A stretch of 5,501 nt of DNA, from NCBI GenBank assembly GCA_002385825.1, contig DGEG01000039.1, positions 1 to 5,501 on the forward strand, written 5' to 3'. Source of the DNA: Firmicutes bacterium UBA3932 (GTDB lineage: Bacteria > Bacillota > Clostridia > Peptostreptococcales > Anaerovoracaceae). Position 1 is the first letter of the stretch; each line of letters opens with the position of its first letter. The translations under genes were made by a program, and so were the position numbers. The notes under the pieces are model-generated. The model saw only the letters and a list, made by a program, of their open reading frames with translations, was not told the DNA's origin and ran no database searches. Below are positions 1-5,501 of the stretch, piece after piece.

Positions 1-19
1 AGATGTGTATAAGAGACAG
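1..19. other. Synthetic Tn5 mosaic-end adapter (library artefact)
   Basis: The first 19 bases match exactly the hyperactive Tn5 mosaic end used in Nextera-type tagmentation. The mosaic end is a laboratory hybrid of the natural Tn5 outside and inside ends and differs from both, so this is not a natural insertion sequence. It sits at the very edge of the window and interrupts the RND transporter reading frame. Genomic sequence therefore starts at about position 20. Residues that could be read through the adapter must not be added to the transporter. Confidence 0.96.
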
Positions 20-1064
20 GGAATATGACCATAATCGCCAAGGCAGCGCCCAAAAGCGCCGACTCGCCCACGGAATAGATTGAACGCTTGATGTAGTCGG
101 CCTGATCCAAACCCACTGTAAAACTCAGTTCGGGATATTCTTCTCTTAGTTTCTCCAAGGTCTTATGAATGGCATTGGATACTTCAACTGTATTGGAAGT
201 GGACTGCTTCGTAATGGAGAGCCCGATGGAGGTTATCCCGTCGACCCGACTGATGGATGTCTGTTCCTTATAACCCTGTTCAATTGTGGCTATATCCGAC
301 AGATGGATGATGCTTCGATCCATCAGAGCCACGGGAAGCTGCCGTATTTCTTCCACGGATTTGAACTCGCCCAGGGTTCTTACAATGATCTTCGTGGAAC
401 CTTTTGTGACCTCTCCGCTGGGCAGGTTGATATTCTCAGCAGCCAATATCTGGCTTATTGTGGATAGAGTTAACCCGTAGCCCGACAGCCTTTCCTGATC
501 GAATTCGATTGCCACCTCTTCCGTAATTCCGCCGAAAACGTCCACAGAAGCCACACCTTTTGTGCGTTCCAGGTGAGAAATTATATTATCTTCAACTTCC
601 CGGGTCAGCTCCGCCAACGGTTTGTCTCCGGCTATATAAACCTGCACCACAGGGGTAAAATCCATGCTCATTTTAAGTACCATCGGGTCCGTGGCGCCGG
701 AGGGCAGAAAGCTTTCAACCACGGCGATTTTCTCGCGCATATCTAACGTAGCAAAATCCATATCGGTTTTCATGGCAAATTCCACCATGACAATAGAGGT
801 CCCTTCCATGGTCATGGACATGATGTTCTCCATGTTCTCCACCGAGGCTAAAGCCTGTTCAAGAGGCTTGGTTACCATGGATTCCACTTCTTCAGGACCC
901 GCATTGGGATATTGGACAAACACTATGGCAACGGGAAACTCAATATCGGGAAGCAGATCCATAGGAATACCCAGGAGGGATACGGCACCCACCAAAATGA
1001 TAATCAAAACAAACATTGCCGTGGTTACCGGCCGGTTAATTGAAATTCTAGAGAAAACGTCCAT
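20..1064 (-). CDS. RND-family efflux transporter (AcrB/HAE1-like inner-membrane pump), N-terminal 348 residues only
   Basis: This is the proton-driven inner-membrane pump subunit of a tripartite-type RND exporter. I translated it from the minus strand starting at the ATG at 1062-1064. A ribosome binding site (GGGAGG, 1070-1075) lies 5 bases upstream, and the frame stays open to the contig edge. The N-terminus has the family signature: a short cytoplasmic stretch with N-R-P-V at residues 10-13, a first membrane helix at about 14-33, and then the motif L-G-I-P-x-D-L-L-P-D-I at 31-41. Residues 42-330 form the first periplasmic (porter/docking) part, including the P-N-A-G-P-E-E-V-E region at 53-61. 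A second membrane helix begins at about 332. The full family is roughly 1000 residues, so about two thirds is missing, including the helix-4 aspartates that carry protons. The truncation is technical (adapter at 1-19) and not a pseudogene. The gene follows the adaptor gene after 12 bases and is surely co-transcribed with it. The substrate cannot be told from this fragment. Confidence 0.93.
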
Positions 1065-1076
1065 GAATGCCTCCCA

Positions 1077-2135
1077 CTACTCTATGATATTAACGGGTTC
1101 ACCTTCCACCACATACTGCTGCCCGGAAACGACTATGACGTCTCCCTCTTTCAGTCCTGATATGACTTCTGCCATAACCCCGTTATCAAGACCCGTTTCC
1201 ACGGTTACCAAGGACGGAATATTTCCGTCAAGCACTACCACCTTGGGTTCTCCGGCCCGTATGAAAATAGCATCGGAAGGAACGCAGATGACGTTCTCTC
1301 TCATGTCGGACACGATCTGCACTTCCGCAAACATTCCAGCCTTGATATCACCCGAGTCGTCGTCTACGGATATGGTTATGGGGTACGTGAGAGTTCCGGG
1401 AGCAGGGGCGGGAGAAATAGCTGTAATCGTTCCCTGATAAGGCTCCTTGGACAGGGCTTTAATAAAAATGTCTACCCGGTTGCCCACCTTCACATTGTTT
1501 ATCAAGTACTCGGAAATGTTGGTATTGATCTCCAGCTTACTCACATCCGCCACAGTGACCGCGGGTGAGGCCTGGGATGCTATGCTTCCTTCAGCAACGT
1601 TGACCGAGGTTATATAACCGTCAATGGGAGATGTAACCGTACAATATCCCAACGCCTCTGCTGCCGCGTTGAGATTCTCTCTGGCTACGTTAAGCTGCGT
1701 CTCCACACCCTGATACTGCTGGAGGGATATGGCACCTTCCTGATAGAGCACTTTCATACGTTCATAATCTTTCAGTGCGCTATCGTATGCTATCTTTGCT
1801 GAGTTGTATGTGGTAGCCGCCTGGGTTTTGTCTATTTCGAACAACAGGTCGCCTTTATTTACATAATCGCCCGGGTTTACTGCTACCCTTGTAACCTCCC
1901 CCGCCACCATGGGAACAACCACCGCAGAGTCCACCGCTTCGATGCGGCCTGTTAGTGGAGATGTGGCGTAAATATTTCCTCTTTCCACTACAGCTGTCAC
2001 AACGTTGACCGGTGTCTTTTCCGCTGTCACAGGGGGCTCCAGGGATTCTACAATCCTATATATCCCCAATGCAACAAGGACAAGGATAACTATTATCAGC
2101 ACGATTTTCTTTGTGACTTTTGGTTTGCTTTTCAA
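1077..2135 (-). CDS. RND efflux periplasmic adaptor subunit (HlyD/AcrA-type membrane fusion protein)
   Basis: This 352-residue adaptor would link the RND pump encoded just downstream to the cell exterior or to an outer-membrane channel. The start is TTG at 2133-2135. A strong GGGAGGA ribosome binding site lies 7 bases before it, and the only nearby ATG (2156-2158) is out of frame. Visible layout: a lysine-rich N-terminus and a single membrane anchor at about residues 10-27, with no lipobox cysteine. The first lipoyl half follows at about 59-103 (T-G-R-I-E-A ... V-N-P-G-D-Y-V-N-K-G-D-L-L). A helical hairpin spans about 104-163. The second lipoyl half is at about 166-195 (S-P-I-D-G-Y-I), a beta-barrel domain at about 199-280, and a membrane-proximal domain runs to the C-terminus (E-G-D-V-I-V-V-S-G). 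Length is normal for the family. The hairpin tip keeps Arg126, Leu130 and Ser137, with the spacing seen in AcrA. It is the first gene of a two-gene operon with its own promoter and a probable repressor site. A macrolide-type MacA partner is less likely because the next gene is an RND pump rather than an ABC transporter. Confidence 0.94.
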   Translation of the reverse strand: MKSKPKVTKKIVLIIVILVLVALGIYRIVESLEPPVTAEKTPVNVVTAVVERGNIYATSPLTGRIEAVDSAVVVPMVAGEVTRVAVNPGDYVNKGDLLFEIDKTQAATTYNSAKIAYDSALKDYERMKVLYQEGAISLQQYQGVETQLNVARENLNAAAEALGYCTVTSPIDGYITSVNVAEGSIASQASPAVTVADVSKLEINTNISEYLINNVKVGNRVDIFIKALSKEPYQGTITAISPAPAPGTLTYPITISVDDDSGDIKAGMFAEVQIVSDMRENVICVPSDAIFIRAGEPKVVVLDGNIPSLVTVETGLDNGVMAEVISGLKEGDVIVVSGQQYVVEGEPVNIIE

Positions 2136-2142
2136 TTTTTCG

Positions 2143-2149
2143 TCCTCCC
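2143..2149 (-). promoter_or_regulatory. Ribosome binding site deciding the TTG start of the adaptor gene
   Basis: GGGAGGA on the minus strand is followed after 7 bases (CGAAAAA) by TTG. This match and spacing are the reason for choosing a TTG start. The first codons after it encode the expected Lys-rich tail before the membrane anchor. The ATG upstream at 2156-2158 is in another frame. Confidence 0.8.
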
Positions 2150-2181
2150 AGCTCGCATATGCTCCAGTATATGGATTTGAA

Positions 2182-2199
2182 ACCGACCCGCGGGTCGGT
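2182..2199. promoter_or_regulatory. Perfect 18-bp palindrome, probable TetR-family operator
   Basis: The site is ACCGACCCG followed directly by its exact reverse complement CGGGTCGGT. It is a GC-rich island in an otherwise AT-rich leader. It lies at about +9 to +26 relative to the start predicted from the promoter at 2214-2242, a position where a bound repressor would block the polymerase. The symmetry, the ACCGAC/GTCGGT arms and the location ahead of an RND pump operon all fit a TetR/AcrR-type repressor. No such regulator gene is in the window, so it would act from elsewhere. The same bases could fold in RNA as a 7-bp stem with a CGCG loop, but a DNA operator is the simpler reading. Confidence 0.72.
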
Positions 2200-2213
2200 A
2201 GCTTTCTATAAAC

Positions 2214-2242
2214 ATATTACTGTGATGAAAAGGAGATGTCAA
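2214..2242 (-). promoter_or_regulatory. Sigma-70/SigA-type promoter of the adaptor-RND operon
   Basis: On the minus strand a perfect -35 box TTGACA (2237-2242) is followed by a 17-base spacer and a near-consensus -10 box TAATAT (2214-2219). Transcription should begin near 2207, giving a leader of about 70 bases before the TTG start. The promoter lies between the terminator of the upstream unit (2281-2310) and the palindromic operator (2182-2199). A promoter this strong would be expected to need a repressor, which agrees with the operator. Confidence 0.8.
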
Positions 2243-2271
2243 TTTATATTTAGAACCCCTTTCTCACGGAA

Positions 2272-2310
2272 TAAAACGACTATGCCCCCGCAGAGTTTTG
2301 CAGGGGCATA
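2272..2310 (-). terminator. Intrinsic terminator of the nrdJ-kinase operon
   Basis: In the minus-strand RNA, positions 2310 down to 2281 form a 12-bp stem (UAUGCCCCUGCA paired with UGCGGGGGCAUA) around a 6-base loop AAACUC, with one G-U wobble. On the plus strand that pair is a C-A mismatch, so the hairpin is stronger in the direction of the genes. GUCG and then UUUUAUU follow the stem. The U-tract is short and starts 4 bases away, so efficiency may be partial. It lies 85 bases after the kinase-like stop codon and 38 bases before the next promoter. The stretch 2311-2395 between stop codon and hairpin shows nothing else recognisable. Confidence 0.75.
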
Positions 2311-2395
2311 TTTCACTCACAATATAAATCTTTCGGGCGCGGACAGCTATGCGAAAACCTGCAGTGCCGGCCTCACTAACGAAAACAATCAGATG

Positions 2396-3019
2396 CTATT
2401 GGAAGCGATAATGAACGTAATCGAGGATCAGGTTTACCACCACATTGAAGTCTATCTTGCTCACGTTAAAGGAAAGATCGTAGTTGCGTATATCCAGCAT
2501 GTCTTTTCCGGTCACTTTATAGATATAGCGCTCCGTAGCCTGATCCGTCGTGCGAAGCAGATCTTCTGCGTCTTCATCGCTCAATCCGTAGAAGCGTTTG
2601 TAGTTATCGTGTCTATACTGCCAATCGCCTCCAAGGAAGACCTTAACCAGACGCGGATGCTCCCGGAACCTGTAGAAACCGGCTCGTCCCACTACAACAG
2701 CAGTGTTCTTGCCCACCAGTTTAAGAAGGATTTCTTCCTCCTTTTCATGGACCTCCGCATCGCTGACCACGCTTCTTATTTCCGGAATGTAGGATTCTAT
2801 ATTGGTAAGAATCGGCGTCTGTCCCAACAGTTCCCAGAATTTGCTCTTGGTTTTTGTATCATCGCTGTTTTCAATAACGGCGTCCAACCCATTGGCAGCC
2901 TTTGCCACCAACCTTTTATCCACGTAGACCGCCGGCATGCGCCGGGCCAGGCGCTGTCCTATCTCAGCACCGCCGCAACCGGGCTGGGTGCTGATCGTTA
3001 CGATTATCTGACCGGACAT
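2396..3019 (-). CDS. Cytidylate kinase-like family protein
   Basis: This 207-residue protein resembles the cytidylate-kinase-like family (Cytidylate_kin2), predicted P-loop proteins related to CMP kinase whose activity is mostly unproven. The N-terminus I-V-T-I-S-T-Q-P-G-C-G-G-A-E-I-G (residues 6-21) matches the family's usual I-T-I-S-R-x-x-G-S-G-G-x-E-I pattern. Y-V-D-K-R-L-V (32-38) matches the following Y-D-K-E-L motif. Further family features are V-V-V-G-R (108-112), a lid-like region with the Arg-rich R-H-D-N-Y-K-R-F (136-143), and a C-terminal T-G-K-D ... N-Y-D-L-S-F-N-V-S (170-187). The lysine of a classical Walker A loop is absent, as is common in this family. The ATG at 3017-3019 lies inside the end of nrdJ (16-base overlap), with a GAGG ribosome binding site 7 bases upstream at 3027-3030. 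Translation is therefore probably coupled to nrdJ. A nucleotide-related role is plausible from the context but is not shown; true CMP kinase (Cmk) is less likely given the divergent loop. Confidence 0.82.
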   Translation of the reverse strand: MSGQIIVTISTQPGCGGAEIGQRLARRMPAVYVDKRLVAKAANGLDAVIENSDDTKTKSKFWELLGQTPILTNIESYIPEIRSVVSDAEVHEKEEEILLKLVGKNTAVVVGRAGFYRFREHPRLVKVFLGGDWQYRHDNYKRFYGLSDEDAEDLLRTTDQATERYIYKVTGKDMLDIRNYDLSFNVSKIDFNVVVNLILDYVHYRFQ

Positions 3020-5355
3020 ATTCCCCCCTCACATCCTTCATCACCTATATCATAATCCACTTCCTCTTTTTCATATTTTGAAATCAAAGAAGGGATAAAC
3101 GGTTTCATCTCAGCTACTCTTCTATTATACTCCTCTTCCGAGATTTCCTCAAAGGGTAAAAGGTCGTAGAAGTTATCTTCATATGACAGGAAGGTCAGGG
3201 CAACCGTGTCATCCCAATTGTCCCATACCCACTGTTCCACTTCTTCCCACTCATGGTCGCGTACATGAACCGTGATGGAGCAGTTATGGTCCACGTAATG
3301 CTCCATGAACATTTTATAGATTTCCAGCTGCTCTATCGCTGAAACATCTCCTTTATGCCTTCCGGAAGGAGACTTTACAGGAAACTCCACAACTTTGGTT
3401 ACGCAGGTTTCACGGTCCTGACCCACTTCGGGATAAACCGGATAGCCCAACTCTTCGCAGACTTTAACCAGCGGGTCGTCGCTGCTGATTCGTATTCTGC
3501 GAACAAAATACGGAGCATGGGAGAAATGCACGCCGCTCGATACTACCGGGAGAAGGCTTATTGTCCCCTCCGGTTTTATGGTAGTTACCAGGAGAGGTTC
3601 TCTCTGGCCCAGTTCCCTCGCGTACTCTTTTGCCGCATTTCTGGCAACCTGTCTCAGTTCCTGCAGAAGTTCTACCTGCTCTTCACGGCTTAACGACAAT
3701 GCGTTCACCATGTCCTGCCAACCGGTGAGAGAGCATCCCAGAAGCTTATCACGTTGCTGCACCGCGTTCCATTCGGGAATTTCAAGTTCTGTACATGTCA
3801 TGCGGTATGCAGCTCTTGCAGACAGTCTCTGGGCTTCCATCAGCTCTTCCCGATCCAGTTTGCCGTCTTTAACGAACCCCATGACGTTGACTGTGGTCAG
3901 ATTGCACATACCTTTAGAGTCCAGAAGGACTTCGCCGCAAGGATTGACTCCGTTGAAGTTTGGACGCCGCCTTGCGCCTGCCTCCGCATTAACCCAGCCC
4001 GGTTCTCCGGAATAGCGCATCTGCTCCAGATGCCAATGGAGCTGTTCCCGGGTGGGTTTTTGCGTATAATAAATGGAGTTGTTGCTCATCTGGCGATGTG
4101 CAATTTCCGTATCGATTACCCACTTTTCATCCACTTTTTTATAGAGCTCATTCTTCGCCTGGATACACTCTTTGTCGTCGGAATCGATCAAGACGATCTC
4201 CGCCGTTCTGCGCACCCCGCCTACTACCACGTTCTCACCGATGATATTGGCGATATCGAGACAATCGATAGGCATTAACTTCACTTTGTTGGTAGTGGAC
4301 CGGCTTGCGGCTTTTTCGACCACCTTGCTGATCTTTATGAACATGTTCTTCATACTGGAATGACCGCTGGCCGTTCCGCCGAAAGTTTTCAATCTTTCAC
4401 CCTTGTTTCTCACCTGATCGTAGTTCAGAATGATTCTCTTAATTTTACGATATTCGGTGCTGTAATGCACTTTAAGGAAATAGTCCAGGGCCTGCACCCA
4501 TCCTTCCTTGCTGTCACCTATTAAAATCTTCACCGTATCGTTGTGAGTGAATTCCAGCGAAGTGCTGTCCTGTCTCAGGGCTTTCGGCACCGGCGTATAA
4601 GATTCATGTATGATTTCTATATCCGTGCGCACCATGGGAAGCTTTTCAACGTCGGATTTCAAAACGCGGACACCCACACCGGAACCCACCATGAGCAGGT
4701 AAAAAATGTCCTTGAAAGCGGCAAAACTGTCCACCACCTGGAAAGAACAGTTGAAGTTAGCCATTGGATAATACTTGGCCACATCCGTACTCCCCACCCA
4801 GAGTGTCCTACCGGAAAGAAACTGCTTCAGTTCGAAGACGTTTCTGTATAACTTTTCTGCTTCCTCTCGTGATGTGGGAACCAGGCTGCAGTTATATTCT
4901 ACCGCCCGGCGCACCGTCTCCCACCAATACTCCCGTCTCTGCTCATCCGGCAGCCATCTTGAATAGGTCCGGTAATATACAAAGTTTCCGAGCTGGTTCA
5001 TCGGCGAAGGCGCATGTTTGAAAACGCTGATAAACTCGTCGGATATAATCCGGCCGTCCCTGCGTTTTCTGGCGTCCCTTGTCTTATCCCTCTCATAGCG
5101 GTAGATGATGTACTTTTTGGCAGCGTCTTTCCTTTCACTGGCCATTAAAAAGTCTTCTACCAGATCCTGGATATCTTCAACGTTGATCTTTCTTTCGGAT
5201 CTCTCTATTTGTTTTTCAATAGCTTCCGCAATATCCTCCGCCAGTTGTTCGTCAATGCCTTGTTTGGTTTCCGACATGGCATTTATTATTGCGGTCTTGA
5301 TTTTGTTTCGATTGAAATTGACTTCCGATCCGTCTCGCTTGATTACTGTTTTCAT
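3004..5355 (-). CDS. nrdJ: Adenosylcobalamin-dependent ribonucleoside-triphosphate reductase (class II), with ATP-cone
   Basis: This 783-residue cytoplasmic enzyme reduces ribonucleoside triphosphates to deoxy forms, using adenosylcobalamin to make the active-site thiyl radical, and so works with or without oxygen. Residues 1 to about 92 are an ATP-cone (V-I-K-R-D-G-S-E-V-N-F at 4-14), the usual allosteric on/off domain. The catalytic barrel contains F-N-C-S-F with Cys203, N-P-C-G-E (471-475) with the thiyl Cys473 and Glu475, and G-M-C-N with Cys484. Cys203 and Cys484 are the expected redox pair. F-G-G-T-A-S-G (325-331), V-R-R-T-A-E-I (381-387), G-E-P-G (450-453) and K-P-E-G-T (594-598) also match the Lactobacillus leichmannii-type enzyme. 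The C-terminus C-E-G-G-I-C-P-V-R carries the shuttle cysteines 775 and 780. There is no intein and no glycyl-radical motif, which excludes class III. The ATG at 5353-5355 has GGAGG 8 bases upstream. It is the first gene of a two-gene operon. A thioredoxin-type reductant should come from elsewhere. Confidence 0.96.
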   Translation of the reverse strand: MKTVIKRDGSEVNFNRNKIKTAIINAMSETKQGIDEQLAEDIAEAIEKQIERSERKINVEDIQDLVEDFLMASERKDAAKKYIIYRYERDKTRDARKRRDGRIISDEFISVFKHAPSPMNQLGNFVYYRTYSRWLPDEQRREYWWETVRRAVEYNCSLVPTSREEAEKLYRNVFELKQFLSGRTLWVGSTDVAKYYPMANFNCSFQVVDSFAAFKDIFYLLMVGSGVGVRVLKSDVEKLPMVRTDIEIIHESYTPVPKALRQDSTSLEFTHNDTVKILIGDSKEGWVQALDYFLKVHYSTEYRKIKRIILNYDQVRNKGERLKTFGGTASGHSSMKNMFIKISKVVEKAASRSTTNKVKLMPIDCLDIANIIGENVVVGGVRRTAEIVLIDSDDKECIQAKNELYKKVDEKWVIDTEIAHRQMSNNSIYYTQKPTREQLHWHLEQMRYSGEPGWVNAEAGARRRPNFNGVNPCGEVLLDSKGMCNLTTVNVMGFVKDGKLDREELMEAQRLSARAAYRMTCTELEIPEWNAVQQRDKLLGCSLTGWQDMVNALSLSREEQVELLQELRQVARNAAKEYARELGQREPLLVTTIKPEGTISLLPVVSSGVHFSHAPYFVRRIRISSDDPLVKVCEELGYPVYPEVGQDRETCVTKVVEFPVKSPSGRHKGDVSAIEQLEIYKMFMEHYVDHNCSITVHVRDHEWEEVEQWVWDNWDDTVALTFLSYEDNFYDLLPFEEISEEEYNRRVAEMKPFIPSLISKYEKEEVDYDIGDEGCEGGICPVR

Positions 5356-5392
5356 AATCAGTTCCTCCGATCCTTCGCATGCTCTATATTTC

Positions 5393-5417
5393 TAATACCA
5401 CATCATGTAGGATATTA
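5393..5417 (-). promoter_or_regulatory. Hairpin in the nrdJ leader
   Basis: In minus-strand RNA, UAAUA-u-CC-u-ACA pairs with UGU-GG-UAUUA around a UGA loop, giving 10 pairs with two single-base bulges. It would begin about 10 bases into the predicted transcript and end about 25 bases before the ribosome binding site. It has no U-tract, so it is not a terminator. It could protect the 5' end of the mRNA, or the DNA could be part of an operator. Stems of this quality can arise by chance in AT-rich leaders, so the call is tentative. Confidence 0.35.
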
Positions 5418-5433
5418 TCTCTGTGTGTAGCCC

Positions 5434-5462
5434 ATTATATAGTATAACCCCGGGTTAATCAA
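5434..5462 (-). promoter_or_regulatory. Sigma-70/SigA-type promoter of the nrdJ operon
   Basis: On the minus strand a -35 box TTGATT (5457-5462) is separated by 17 bases from a perfect -10 box TATAAT (5434-5439). Transcription should start near 5427, leaving a leader of about 70 bases before the nrdJ ATG. That is too short for a cobalamin riboswitch. The spacer contains a 13-bp inverted repeat that may be a regulator site. A second TTGACA at 5485-5490 has no usable -10 box at normal spacing. Nothing else is seen in 5463-5501. Confidence 0.75.
5445..5457. promoter_or_regulatory. 13-bp inverted repeat in the nrdJ promoter spacer (possible operator)
   Basis: TAACCC and GGGTTA flank a single central base, giving a perfect odd palindrome between the -35 and -10 boxes. 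A protein bound here would compete directly with RNA polymerase. I do not recognise the site as belonging to a particular regulator family, and six-base arms are short enough to occur by chance. Confidence 0.4.
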
Positions 5463-5501
5463 CAACAAAATACATTCAAGACGGTGTCAAGTTGTTGTGG
5501 A

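Noticed and set aside
1..19. Natural IS50/Tn5 end or mobile element
   Set aside because: The sequence is the synthetic mosaic end, not the natural outside or inside end, and no transposase lies nearby.
664..1437. Plus-strand open frame (257 codons) opposite the RND and adaptor genes
   Set aside because: It spans the junction of two well-supported minus-strand genes, is rich in Ser/Thr/Met as expected of a shadow frame, and has no family signature.
2311..2395. Small gene or RNA after the kinase-like stop codon
   Set aside because: No frame with a ribosome binding site, no tRNA-like fold and no repeat is visible. It reads as an untranslated 3' stretch before the terminator.
2120..3055. Long plus-strand open frame (311 codons) opposite the kinase-like gene
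   Set aside because: It is antisense to a gene with clear family motifs, shows no recognisable domain of its own, and runs across the terminator and promoter region of the other strand.
3004..5355. Intein or frameshift within nrdJ
   Set aside because: Inteins are common in this family, but the frame is uninterrupted, the length is normal for the ATP-cone form, and all catalytic motifs are contiguous.
5485..5490. Second -35 box (TTGACA) for an additional nrdJ promoter
   Set aside because: At 16-18 base spacing there is only TGTTGT-like sequence, which does not resemble a -10 box.
5460..5497. CAACAAC ... GTTGTTG inverted repeat as a terminator of an upstream gene
   Set aside because: The arms are only 7 bp with a 24-base gap, low in GC, and no U-tract follows. 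It is likely chance from simple-sequence composition.
5356..5501. Cobalamin riboswitch upstream of the B12-dependent nrdJ
   Set aside because: The predicted leader is only about 70 bases and no B12-box-like motif is visible. A cobalamin riboswitch needs roughly 200 bases.

Overview
The window looks like the end of an assembled contig from an anaerobic bacterium, most likely a member of the Bacillota (Clostridia-like). This placement is inferred from strong GGAGG-type ribosome binding sites, moderate GC content, a TTG start, a B12-dependent ribonucleotide reductase of the triphosphate type, and a two-gene RND exporter of the kind found in such genomes. There is no 16S or other marker, so the assignment is tentative. 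The first 19 bases are not genomic. They match the synthetic Tn5 mosaic end used in tagmentation libraries, and they cut off the leftmost gene.

All four genes read on the minus strand, so biological order runs from high to low coordinates. They form two transcription units. The first starts from a good promoter at about 5434-5462 and contains nrdJ (adenosylcobalamin-dependent ribonucleoside-triphosphate reductase with an N-terminal ATP-cone), followed by a cytidylate-kinase-like gene that overlaps its end by 16 bases. A hairpin at 2281-2310, followed by a short U-rich stretch, probably terminates this unit.

The second unit starts from a near-consensus promoter at 2214-2242. A perfect 18-bp palindrome lies just downstream of its predicted transcription start and resembles a TetR-family operator. 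The unit encodes a periplasmic-adaptor (membrane fusion) protein with a TTG start, then an RND-family inner-membrane transporter. Only the first 348 residues of the transporter lie in the window. Together these would form an efflux pump whose expression is probably induced when a ligand releases a repressor encoded elsewhere.

The first unit serves DNA precursor supply, in which NrdJ reduces ribonucleoside triphosphates without oxygen and the kinase-like protein may act on nucleotides. The second serves export. The two units seem to be neighbours without a functional link. I do not see a previously undescribed system here. The points most worth following are the control elements of both promoters, the coupled nrdJ-kinase pair, the kinase's non-canonical nucleotide-binding loop, and the TolC-docking motif in the adaptor.
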